The notes beneath the pieces are model-generated. The model did not search any database. It saw only the letters and a program-made list of their open reading frames with translations, and had not been told where the DNA came from. A stretch of DNA of 64,000 bases from BP-464 sp045805505 (GTDB lineage Bacteria > Actinomycetota > Thermoleophilia > Solirubrobacterales > Solirubrobacteraceae): contig JBJMLA010000088.1 of NCBI GenBank assembly GCA_045805505.1, forward strand, positions 1-64,000, given 5' to 3'. Numbering within the stretch: the stretch's first letter is position 1; each line of letters opens with the position of its first letter. The translations under genes were made by a program, and so were the position numbers. This document shows positions 1-6,837 of the stretch, in pieces.

Positions 1-397
1 CGCGCCGAACACGACGTCGAACATCTTCGCCAAGTCGATCTCCAAGGACGGCGGGCGGTCCTCGTACCGCGGCCTGCTCGAGGTCGCCAAGGGCGCCACG
101 GGCTCGAAGTCCAAGGTCGTCTGTGACGCGCTGCTGCTCGACGAGGACTCGCGCAGCGATACGTACCCGACGATCCGCATCGGCGAGGACGACGTCAACG
201 TCGGCCACGAGGCGACCGTCTCGAAGGTCGGCGACGAGCAGCTCTTCTACCTCCAGTCCCACGGGCTGACCGAGGAAGAGGCCGGCAAGCTCATCGTCAA
301 CGGCTTCATCGAGCCGATCGTCAAGGAGCTCCCGATGGAGTACGCCGTCGAGATGAACCGGCTGATCGAGCTCCAGATGGAGGGCTCAATTGGCTAG
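1..397 (+). CDS. sufB: Fe-S cluster scaffold SufB, C-terminal part (5' end outside window)
   Basis: The open frame enters at base 2 and encodes the last 131 residues of SufB, the scaffold subunit that with SufC and SufD assembles Fe-S clusters in the cytosol. The segment has the family's beta-helix end, including a Cys in SKVVCDALLLDE, which sits where the conserved late SufB cysteine is expected. It closes with the characteristic helical tail (NRLIELQMEGSIG). The next gene, sufD, starts inside its last codons (8-bp overlap), so the two are translated together. The start and the N-terminal half are not visible. Identity is secure from tail and neighbour. Confidence 0.93.
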   Translation, partial: APNTTSNIFAKSISKDGGRSSYRGLLEVAKGATGSKSKVVCDALLLDEDSRSDTYPTIRIGEDDVNVGHEATVSKVGDEQLFYLQSHGLTEEEAGKLIVNGFIEPIVKELPMEYAVEMNRLIELQMEGSIG

Positions 398-1586
398 CTG
401 GCAGGAGCTCGAGCTCCCGACCTTCAAGGGCGCGCCGGGCTGGGAGTTCACCGAGCTCGGCAACTTCGACCTCGCGTCGTTCGAGACGGCCGGCGTCGGG
501 GACCTCCTCGCCGCCGACCAGGCCGACCTCGTCTTCGACCTGCCCGCCGAGGGCGTGCGCATGACGCAGGTCGACGGCGCGTTTCATCCGGTCGAGGAGG
601 CGGTCTCCGAAGGTCCGCTGATCATGCCGCTGTCGCAGGCCGTCGAGTCGCACGGCGAGCTCGTCGACAAGCACCTCGGCTCGCTCATCGAGAGCGGCGA
701 GAACGTCTTCACCGCCCGCAACGCAGCGGAGTGGACGGGCGGCGCGTTCGTCTACGTGCCGGCCGGCGTGAAGGTCGAGGCGCCGATCGTTCTGAGTGCC
801 ATCCAGGCGACCGAGGGCACCGCGCTGAACTGGCGCGTGCTGGTCGTCTTGGAGGAGGGCGCCGAGGCCGAGGTGTGGGAGCAGTACGCGAGTACCGCGC
901 CTGGTCTGTTCACCACCGTCGTCGAGCTGGTCGTGGGGGACAACGCGAACCTGCGTTTCGTCAGCGGCCAGGGCCTCGACGAGAAGTCGTGGATCTTCGG
1001 CACACAGCGGGCGAAGGTCGCTCGCAACGGCAAGCTCGACTGGGTCGTCCTGGGCTTCGGCTCCGGCGGCGGCAAGGTCTTTCAGAACACGATCCTCGAG
1101 GGCGAGGGCGCGGAGGGCAAGGTCACCGGCGCGTACGCGCTGACCGGCCGCCAGCACCTCGACTTCGACACCACGCAGGAGCACGCGGCCGCGCACTGCA
1201 ACAGCGATCTGGCGTTCCGCGGCATCCTCGCGGGCCGGTCGTCTGCGGTCTGGCGCGGGATGATCAAGGTCGATCCCGGTGCGCAGGAGACCGACGCCTT
1301 CCAGGAGTCGCGCAACCTGCTGCTGTCGAAGAAGGCCCACGCCGACGCGATCCCCGGCCTGGAGATCCTCGCCAACGACGTCCGCTGCACCCACGCCGCG
1401 GCGATCGCCCAGATCGATCCGGAGCAGCTCTTCTACCTGCGCGCCCGCGGGCTGTCGCACGAGGCCGCCTCACGGCTCGTCATCGAGGGCTTCCTCGCCG
1501 AGCTCGTCGAGCGCTTCGAAGAGGGCACCGTGCGCGACGCGCTGGCCGGCGCGCTCGAGCGGCGCCTGGCTGCTGTTCTGGGCTAG
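390..1586 (+). CDS. sufD: Fe-S cluster assembly protein SufD
   Basis: 398 residues, paralogous to SufB and partner in the SufBC2D complex. The C-terminal half carries the SufBD core, including ANDVRCTHAAAIAQID. The His there matches the position of the conserved SufD histidine implicated in cluster building. The N-terminal stretch (WQELELPTFKGAPGWEFTEL) is typical SufD. A TTG start at 390 is chosen because it overlaps the sufB stop and gives the normal N-terminus; there is no later good start before the conserved region. Regulation would lie upstream, outside the window. Confidence 0.93.
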   Translation: MASWQELELPTFKGAPGWEFTELGNFDLASFETAGVGDLLAADQADLVFDLPAEGVRMTQVDGAFHPVEEAVSEGPLIMPLSQAVESHGELVDKHLGSLIESGENVFTARNAAEWTGGAFVYVPAGVKVEAPIVLSAIQATEGTALNWRVLVVLEEGAEAEVWEQYASTAPGLFTTVVELVVGDNANLRFVSGQGLDEKSWIFGTQRAKVARNGKLDWVVLGFGSGGGKVFQNTILEGEGAEGKVTGAYALTGRQHLDFDTTQEHAAAHCNSDLAFRGILAGRSSAVWRGMIKVDPGAQETDAFQESRNLLLSKKAHADAIPGLEILANDVRCTHAAAIAQIDPEQLFYLRARGLSHEAASRLVIEGFLAELVERFEEGTVRDALAGALERRLAAVLG

Positions 1587-1588
1587 TC

Positions 1589-2752
1589 ATGCGCGAGCTC
1601 ATGGAGTCGCTCGCCGCGCTCGAGCGCGGCGCCGGCTCGCCGGGAGAGAAGCAGGCGGCCGAGATGCTGCGCGACGCGTTCGCCGACGTCGGCGCGAAGG
1701 TGCAGATCGACGAGGAGGAGTTCCGCGGCGAGAACTACTCGCGGATGCTCATGCCGCTTGGCGTCATCGGTCTGCTCGCCAACCGGCTCGTCCTGCGCGG
1801 CCGGCGGTTCGTCGGCGGTTCGCTTGCCGCGACCGTCACTGCGCTGATCGTCGACGACGTCGACAACCGCAGGCGGGTCTGGCGTCGGCTCGTCGCGCGG
1901 CCGCAGACGACGTGGAACGTCGTGGCCGAGGTGGGGGACCTCTCGAGCGATCGGACGCTCGTCGTCATGGGCCACCACGATGCGGCGCCGACGGGTCGCA
2001 TCTTCGATCCCAGCGGGCAGCGCTGGATCGCCAAGAAGTACCCGAAGCTGATCGAGGGCACCGACACCGGCTCGCCGTTCTGGTGGCCGGTCATCGCGGG
2101 ACCCGTGCTCACAGTCGTCAGCGCGCTGCTGGGCTCGCGCGCCGTCGGCCGTATCGGGTCGTTCTGGTCGATCCTCGCCACGGCGATCGGGATCGACATC
2201 GCTCGCCATCGCGTCGTGCCCGGCGCCAACGACAACCTGTCGGGCTCAGTGGCGCTCGTCTCCATCGCCGAGCGCCTGAAGGACGTGCGTGGCATCCGCG
2301 TCGTCCTTGCATCCTGCGGCGCCGAGGAGGTCCTGCAGGGCGGCGTGTACGGCTTCGTCGAGCGCCACATGAAGCCGCTGGACAAGTCCAGGACGTGGAT
2401 GCTCAACCTCGACACCATCGGCTCACCCGAGCTGATCCTCGTCGAGGGCGAAGGTCCGTTCCTCATGCACGACTACTGCGACCCGGCCTTCCGCGACCGC
2501 ATCGCCCGCGTGGCCGAGTCCGCCACCGGCCGCCCGCTCTACCGCGGCGTCCGCGCCCGCGCCTCGTCGGACTCGATCATCCCGTCCCGCGCCGGCTACC
2601 CCACCGCCATGCTCGGCTCCTGGGAGCCCGGGACCAAGATCGTCTCGAACTACCACCTGCCCACGGATGTGCCGGAGAACCTCAGCTACGAGACGATCGA
2701 GCGGGCGGTCACGCTCGCCGACGCGCTCGCCCGGGACCTGTCGGGAACCTGA
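1589..2752 (+). CDS. Membrane-associated M28-family metallopeptidase
   Basis: 387 residues, starting with ATG two bases after sufD. All expected M28 zinc ligands are visible: GHHDAAPTG near residue 128 (His, and Asp in second position), PGANDNLSG near 210 (bridging Asp), SCGAEEV near 244 (catalytic Glu plus ligand Glu), LNLDTIG near 271 (Asp) and YHLPTD near 354 (His). Hydrophobic segments near residues 50-85 and 155-205 are inserted before and between the ligands, suggesting membrane attachment. The substrate is unknown; aminopeptidase is the family default. The frame is open far upstream inside sufD, but that extension is antisense-style noise (Arg-rich). Confidence 0.85.
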   Translation: MRELMESLAALERGAGSPGEKQAAEMLRDAFADVGAKVQIDEEEFRGENYSRMLMPLGVIGLLANRLVLRGRRFVGGSLAATVTALIVDDVDNRRRVWRRLVARPQTTWNVVAEVGDLSSDRTLVVMGHHDAAPTGRIFDPSGQRWIAKKYPKLIEGTDTGSPFWWPVIAGPVLTVVSALLGSRAVGRIGSFWSILATAIGIDIARHRVVPGANDNLSGSVALVSIAERLKDVRGIRVVLASCGAEEVLQGGVYGFVERHMKPLDKSRTWMLNLDTIGSPELILVEGEGPFLMHDYCDPAFRDRIARVAESATGRPLYRGVRARASSDSIIPSRAGYPTAMLGSWEPGTKIVSNYHLPTDVPENLSYETIERAVTLADALARDLSGT

Positions 2753-3026
2753 AGACATGGTCCATGCCGATGCCGTGGGCCAGCAGGAGCGAGGCCTCGG
2801 CGAAGATGTCGACGACCGCGGCCAGCTCGTCGTCGTCGTGATGCTCGGCCACCGGAGCCAGTAGCTGCCGGACCGCCTCAGCGACCTCGTCGATGACCGC
2901 CAGGCCTTCGACCCCTGCGTCGAGCTCAGCCTCGATCATCGTGCGCACGCAGCCGGTGACGTTCAGCAGGACGGTCACCAGCCGCTCCAGGTCGGTGCCG
3001 TCGACGGGTTCCACGGGAACGCTCAT
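2709..3026 (-). CDS. Small hypothetical protein
   Basis: 105 residues from an ATG at 3026, mostly helical and acidic. It begins MSVPVEPVDGTDLERLVTVL and has a His-Asp cluster (AEHHDDDE) in the middle. The last 14 codons overlap the end of the convergent M28 peptidase gene by 44 bp. The frame stays open upstream to 3968, but that part is antisense to the next gene and has Arg/Ala-rich noise composition, so I cut at the internal ATG. No family recognised. Support is amino-acid composition and position only. Confidence 0.5.
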   Translation of the reverse strand: MSVPVEPVDGTDLERLVTVLLNVTGCVRTMIEAELDAGVEGLAVIDEVAEAVRQLLAPVAEHHDDDELAAVVDIFAEASLLLAHGIGMDHVFRFPTGPGRARRRA

Positions 3027-3101
3027 GTCCCATGGAGCCTGCGGGTCGCAGGTTCTCGCCCCACCCCTGGTCAGCCGACCCGACCGGGCTACGCTGAATA
3101 C

Positions 3102-3758
3102 ATGAGCGATCAGACCACTTCCGGCCCCCGAAGCGTCAAGATCGGCGCCGACGAGCGGACGGGTTGGTCCTCCGACCGCCCCCGCGGCCGCGACGGCCAG
3201 GACCGCCCGCCCCGCCCGGTCGACGTCTCGACCCGCTGCCGCACCATCAAGCCCAGCGATCGCATGCGCTACTCGCCCGGCTCGCTGGTCATCGTCGTCT
3301 CCGCCAACGCCGCGGACCGCAACCGCTTCGTCGATCGCGTCTTCGAGGAGAAGGGCGCCGTCCTCGGGGTCGAGAAGCTCAAGTCGATGGTCGCCGGCAA
3401 GGTCGACGAGTCCGTGCTCGACGCCACCGCCAAGCAGCTCAACGACGCCACGGTCAACAAGCGCCTGGAGAAGGGCGAGGCCGTCGTTATCCCGGTCACG
3501 ACGCTCGATCCCGAGGAGCGCGAGCCCTACATCCGCGCTGCCCACAAGCTCCGCCGTCCCCGCCACCTGATCCTCATCGAGACCGCCAAGGACAAGGTCG
3601 AGGAGGAGCAGCTGCCCGTCCTCAACGAGCTGCGTCGTCAGCTCGACGCCGGCGAGCTCGGCAACGAGGGCTTTCAGACCGCGATGCGCCTTGGCGGCTC
3701 GTCGGTCACGGAGCTCAAGCGGGTCGTCTTCCGGCCTGCGCCGCGCGACGACGACTGA
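3102..3758 (+). CDS. Degenerate P-loop kinase-like protein
   Basis: 218 residues. After a charged, disordered ~55-residue N-terminus comes a fold that reads like the AAA_33/polynucleotide-kinase family: strand PGSLVIVVS where the P-loop should be, EKLKSMVAGKV where a nucleoside-binding segment normally is, VIPVTTLDPEEREPYI (compare the usual 'V.D.T.L.PE.R' strand), and a final RRQLDAGELGNEGF stretch typical of these kinases. The Walker A GxxGSGKS is absent: the loop is SANAADRNRFV, with no Lys after the glycines. I therefore infer a non-catalytic relative. TACGCT lies 6 nt before the ATG, so the mRNA is probably leaderless. Confidence 0.6.
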   Translation: MSDQTTSGPRSVKIGADERTGWSSDRPRGRDGQDRPPRPVDVSTRCRTIKPSDRMRYSPGSLVIVVSANAADRNRFVDRVFEEKGAVLGVEKLKSMVAGKVDESVLDATAKQLNDATVNKRLEKGEAVVIPVTTLDPEEREPYIRAAHKLRRPRHLILIETAKDKVEEEQLPVLNELRRQLDAGELGNEGFQTAMRLGGSSVTELKRVVFRPAPRDDD

Positions 3759-3810
3759 CCTGACACGAACCCGGCGCGGTTCGTGACAACCAGGCTGCGA
3801 CAGTGAAGGG

Positions 3811-5883
3811 GTGCCAACCGCCACCTTCACCGACGCCGCGCTGGACCGCCTGCGCACCCTGACCGCCGCGCCGGAGTCGAACTTCCGCGAAGACCAGCTC
3901 GAGGCGATCGCCGACCTCGTCGAGGACCGGGCGCGCGTCCTCTGCGTCCAGCGCACGGGGTGGGGCAAGTCGGCCGTCTACTTCGTGGCGACCGCACTGC
4001 TGCGCGACGCCGGCGCCGGCCCGACCCTCATCGTCAGCCCGCTGCTGGCGCTGATGCGCAACCAGATCGAGGCGGCTGAGCGGCTCGGCCTGCGTGCCTA
4101 CACCGTCAACAGCACGAACCGCGACGACTGGGACGACGTCCGGGACCGCCTCGCTGCCGACACGATCGACCTGCTGCTCATCAGCCCCGAGCGGCTCAAC
4201 AACCCCAAGTTCCGCGATGACATGCTGCCGCTGTTCGCCAGCAAGGTCGGCCTGCTGGTCATCGACGAGGCCCACTGCATCTCGGACTGGGGCCACGACT
4301 TCCGCCCGGACTACCGGCGGGTCAAGGACATGCTCGACGCCCTGCCCGAAAACGTCGCGGTGCTGGGCACCACGGCGACCGCCAACGACCGCGTCGTCAA
4401 GGACGTCCTGGAGCAGCTCTCACGGCCCGGCCACGAGGACGAGCCGCTGCGCTCCTACCGCGGCCCGCTCGCTCGCACGAGCCTGAGGCTCGAGGCGCTC
4501 GAGCTGCCACGCCCGGCCGAGCGCCTGGCCTGGCTCGTCGAGCACCTCCCGAGCCTCCCGGGCTCGGGCATCGTCTACACGCTCACCAAGCGCGACGCCG
4601 ACCAGGTCGCCTCGTTCCTCAACGCCAATGGGATCTCCGCCGAGCCCTACAGCGGCGAGCAGGACACCGACGCACGCATCCGCACCGAGCAGCGGCTGCT
4701 CAACAACGAGCTCAAGGCGGTCGTCGCGACCAGCGCGCTGGGCATGGGCTACGACAAGGCCGACCTGACCTTCGTCGTGCACTTCCAGGCGCCGGGCTCG
4801 GTCGTCTCCTACTACCAGCAGGTCGGCCGCGCCGGCCGCGGCGTCGAGCACGCCGATGTGGTCCTGCTGCGCGGCGGCGAGGACAAGCGCATCCAGGACT
4901 TCTTCATCGAGCAGGCCTTCCCGGCCCGCGACCGGGTCAAGGCCGTGCTCGACCACCTCGACGACGTCGCGCCGGAAGGGCGGACGACGCGCGAGCTGAT
5001 GACGATCGTCAACCTCGGTGCCGGCCGGATCGACGCCATGCTCAAGATCCTCGACGTCGAGGGCGCGGTGTGGCGCGACGGCACGCGCTGGCACTCGGTC
5101 CGAGACACCGACTGGACCTACGACGCCGAGCGCTACGAGGCCGTCACGGCGCTGCGCCGCGCCGAGCAGGAGGCGATGGCCAACTTCGGCACCGACGGCC
5201 GCTGCCTCATGCGGACGCTGCAGGAGGAGCTCGACGATCCGAACCCCGAGGACTGCGGCCGCTGTTCCGTCTGCACGGAGCCCCGCTTCGCCCAGCCGCC
5301 CGATCCACAGCTGGTCGAGCTCGCGCAGCGCCACCTGCGCTCGCGGCCGATCGAGCTCGAGGTCAAGAAGATGGCTCCCGACGCGACGGGCGCGATGAAG
5401 AAGATCCCCGACGACGCGCGCATCGAGCCGGGTGTCGCCCTCGCGCGCTTCGGCGACGGCGGCTGGTGGCCACAGATCCAGCGCGGCATCAGCGCCGGGC
5501 GGCTCAGCGACGACGTCATCGACGGCCTCGCAGGGGCGGTCAAGCAGTCAAACGCCACCTGGGTCACCACGGTGCCCAGCACGACGGCCGACGCGATCAT
5601 CACCGACGCCGCCCAGCGCTTGGCGGCAGCGCTGAGCATCAACTACGAACCGCTCGTCGAGCGGACCGAGCCGCGCGCGCCTCAGCGCGAGATGGCCAAC
5701 GCCGCGCAACAGGCGGCCAACGTCCGCGGCGCCTTCCGCGTCACGGGTCAGCCGCCGCGCGGCCGCGGGATCCTCCTCGACGACCGCCGCCACTCCGGCT
5801 GGACGCTTGCCATGGTCGGCGGGCAGCTGCGCAAGGCCGGCGCGGACGCCGTGATGCCGGTCGTGTTCGGCACGCTCACGTAG
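3811..5883 (+). CDS. recQ: RecQ-family DNA helicase with C-terminal phosphoribosyltransferase-like domain
   Basis: 690 residues, GTG start. The helicase core is complete: motif I QRTGWGKS (~residue 46), motif II VIDEAHCISDWGHDFRPDYR with the RecQ aromatic-rich loop (~150), TTATAN, then domain 2 with IVYTLTKRDAD and YYQQVGRAGRG (~335). A zinc-binding segment follows (GRC ... CGRCSVC, ~470-490). No HRDC domain is seen. The last ~150 residues look like a type I phosphoribosyltransferase: PQREMANAAQQAANV and GILLDDRRHSGWT, matching a PRPP-loop strand but with DDRRHS in place of DDTxxT. Role: unwinding DNA during repair. The fusion's second function is unknown. Confidence 0.9.
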   Translation: MPTATFTDAALDRLRTLTAAPESNFREDQLEAIADLVEDRARVLCVQRTGWGKSAVYFVATALLRDAGAGPTLIVSPLLALMRNQIEAAERLGLRAYTVNSTNRDDWDDVRDRLAADTIDLLLISPERLNNPKFRDDMLPLFASKVGLLVIDEAHCISDWGHDFRPDYRRVKDMLDALPENVAVLGTTATANDRVVKDVLEQLSRPGHEDEPLRSYRGPLARTSLRLEALELPRPAERLAWLVEHLPSLPGSGIVYTLTKRDADQVASFLNANGISAEPYSGEQDTDARIRTEQRLLNNELKAVVATSALGMGYDKADLTFVVHFQAPGSVVSYYQQVGRAGRGVEHADVVLLRGGEDKRIQDFFIEQAFPARDRVKAVLDHLDDVAPEGRTTRELMTIVNLGAGRIDAMLKILDVEGAVWRDGTRWHSVRDTDWTYDAERYEAVTALRRAEQEAMANFGTDGRCLMRTLQEELDDPNPEDCGRCSVCTEPRFAQPPDPQLVELAQRHLRSRPIELEVKKMAPDATGAMKKIPDDARIEPGVALARFGDGGWWPQIQRGISAGRLSDDVIDGLAGAVKQSNATWVTTVPSTTADAIITDAAQRLAAALSINYEPLVERTEPRAPQREMANAAQQAANVRGAFRVTGQPPRGRGILLDDRRHSGWTLAMVGGQLRKAGADAVMPVVFGTLT

Positions 5884-5905
5884 CCCACAACGCAGAAGAC
5901 GCGAA

Positions 5906-5920
5906 AGCCGCACTGCGGCT
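5906..5920. terminator. Possible bidirectional terminator hairpin
   Basis: AGCCGC-act-GCGGCT hairpin in the 87-bp gap between the convergent recQ and Ig-like genes. A second pairable pair, GCTTGC/GCAAGC, follows at about 5934-5955. There is no T-run, so intrinsic termination is uncertain. Confidence 0.3.
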
Positions 5921-5970
5921 CCCGCGCCCTCCCGCTTGCGCTCCGGGGCAAGCTTGCGTGTGACTGACGA

Positions 5971-6627
5971 CTAGTGAACGACGATGCGGCGCGAGACGCT
6001 GACGCCCGTCTCGTGCGCGCCGTCACCCAGGACAACACTGCGGTACCGGCCAGTGTTGCGGACTCGCACCTTCACGCTGTAGTTGGTCTGGTTGACGTCG
6101 CCCGTGACCATCGTGGTCTGCTTGACGGTCTTCCAGATGTCGCCGACGCGGCGCTGGATCGCGACGAGGCCGTTGGGCAGCGCCGGCTTGACGGCACCGG
6201 AGAAGCGCACGCGGGTGCCCTTCTTCGGGGTCTTGTCGCTCACGCCGAGGCTGATGTTCCAGCGGACGAGCAGCGTGCCCTCGGGGCTGGTGATCTTCGG
6301 CTTGTCGACCGTGACCACGCGGTAGCGCGTGCTGGTCGGCGGGGTGACGGTGTAGCTGTAGGTGCCATCGGCGCCGGTGGTCGTGGTGCCGGTGTCGGTG
6401 TACTTGCCGTCGAACGGGAAGGCGTCGTACTCCAGCACCAGCTGGACGCCGGCCGCCTTGCTCGAGATCGCGCCCGAGACGGTCGCGGGCTTGCCGAACT
6501 TGACGGTGGTGGGGCTGACGGCGAGCGTCAGCGTGGCGTCGGGCCCAGGCTTGGCCGCCCAGCTGGTCGCGACCAGCATCAGTGAGGCGAGGACGGCCGC
6601 GGCCGCCAGGGTCATCTTCTTGTTCAT
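5971..6627 (-). CDS. Secreted Ig-like (bacterial surface) protein
   Basis: 218 residues from ATG at 6627, chosen because it begins with a clean signal peptide (MNKKMTLAAAAVLASLMLVA, cut near AWA). The mature part looks like two beta-sandwich modules. The first (LTLAVSPTTVKFGKPATVSG) resembles bacterial Ig-like domains, with TTTTGADGTYSYTVTPP as its closing strands. The second (KTPKKGTRVRFSGAVKP) repeats the pattern. No catalytic motif. Likely an extracellular structural or adhesion-type protein. It lies downstream of an intrinsic terminator and is transcribed from the same strand as the beta-helix gene. Confidence 0.75.
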   Translation of the reverse strand: MNKKMTLAAAAVLASLMLVATSWAAKPGPDATLTLAVSPTTVKFGKPATVSGAISSKAAGVQLVLEYDAFPFDGKYTDTGTTTTGADGTYSYTVTPPTSTRYRVVTVDKPKITSPEGTLLVRWNISLGVSDKTPKKGTRVRFSGAVKPALPNGLVAIQRRVGDIWKTVKQTTMVTGDVNQTNYSVKVRVRNTGRYRSVVLGDGAHETGVSVSRRIVVH

Positions 6628-6681
6628 GCCCGTACCGACGTCACCGGGCGGCCGAGGTTGGCCGGTAGCTGAGCGCACAAC

Positions 6682-6714
6682 AAAAAACGGCCTCCACGAG
6701 GGAGGCCATTTTTT
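6682..6714 (-). terminator. Strong intrinsic terminator / possible attenuator
   Basis: A GGCCTCC/GGAGGCC stem with a short loop is flanked by AAAAAA on one side and TTTTTT on the other, so it can terminate on either strand. On the minus strand it ends transcription from the beta-helix gene (stop at 6838) and lies 55 nt before the Ig-like gene. If that gene's promoter lies upstream, the hairpin would act as an attenuator. Confidence 0.8.
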
Positions 6715-6837
6715 GAAGGCGACTTGCGCAACCGCCGCACCAGAACGAATCTTGGCTAACCGGTGGGCTACGTAAGAGCCGTTACGCCCTTATGTACCCA
6801 TAGATCCGGATGGAATGCAAGCGCGAACGCGCCAGTC

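Noticed and set aside
2709..3968. A 419-residue minus-strand protein over the kinase-like gene
   Set aside because: The upstream part is antisense to 3102-3758 and has Arg/Ala-rich noise composition; only the last 105 residues are kept.
6628..6700. A second c-di-GMP riboswitch before the Ig-like gene (a GGTAGC-like end block)
   Set aside because: Only a vague 3' similarity (on the opposite strand); the GGGCAAACC and GGGACGCAAAGCC blocks are absent.
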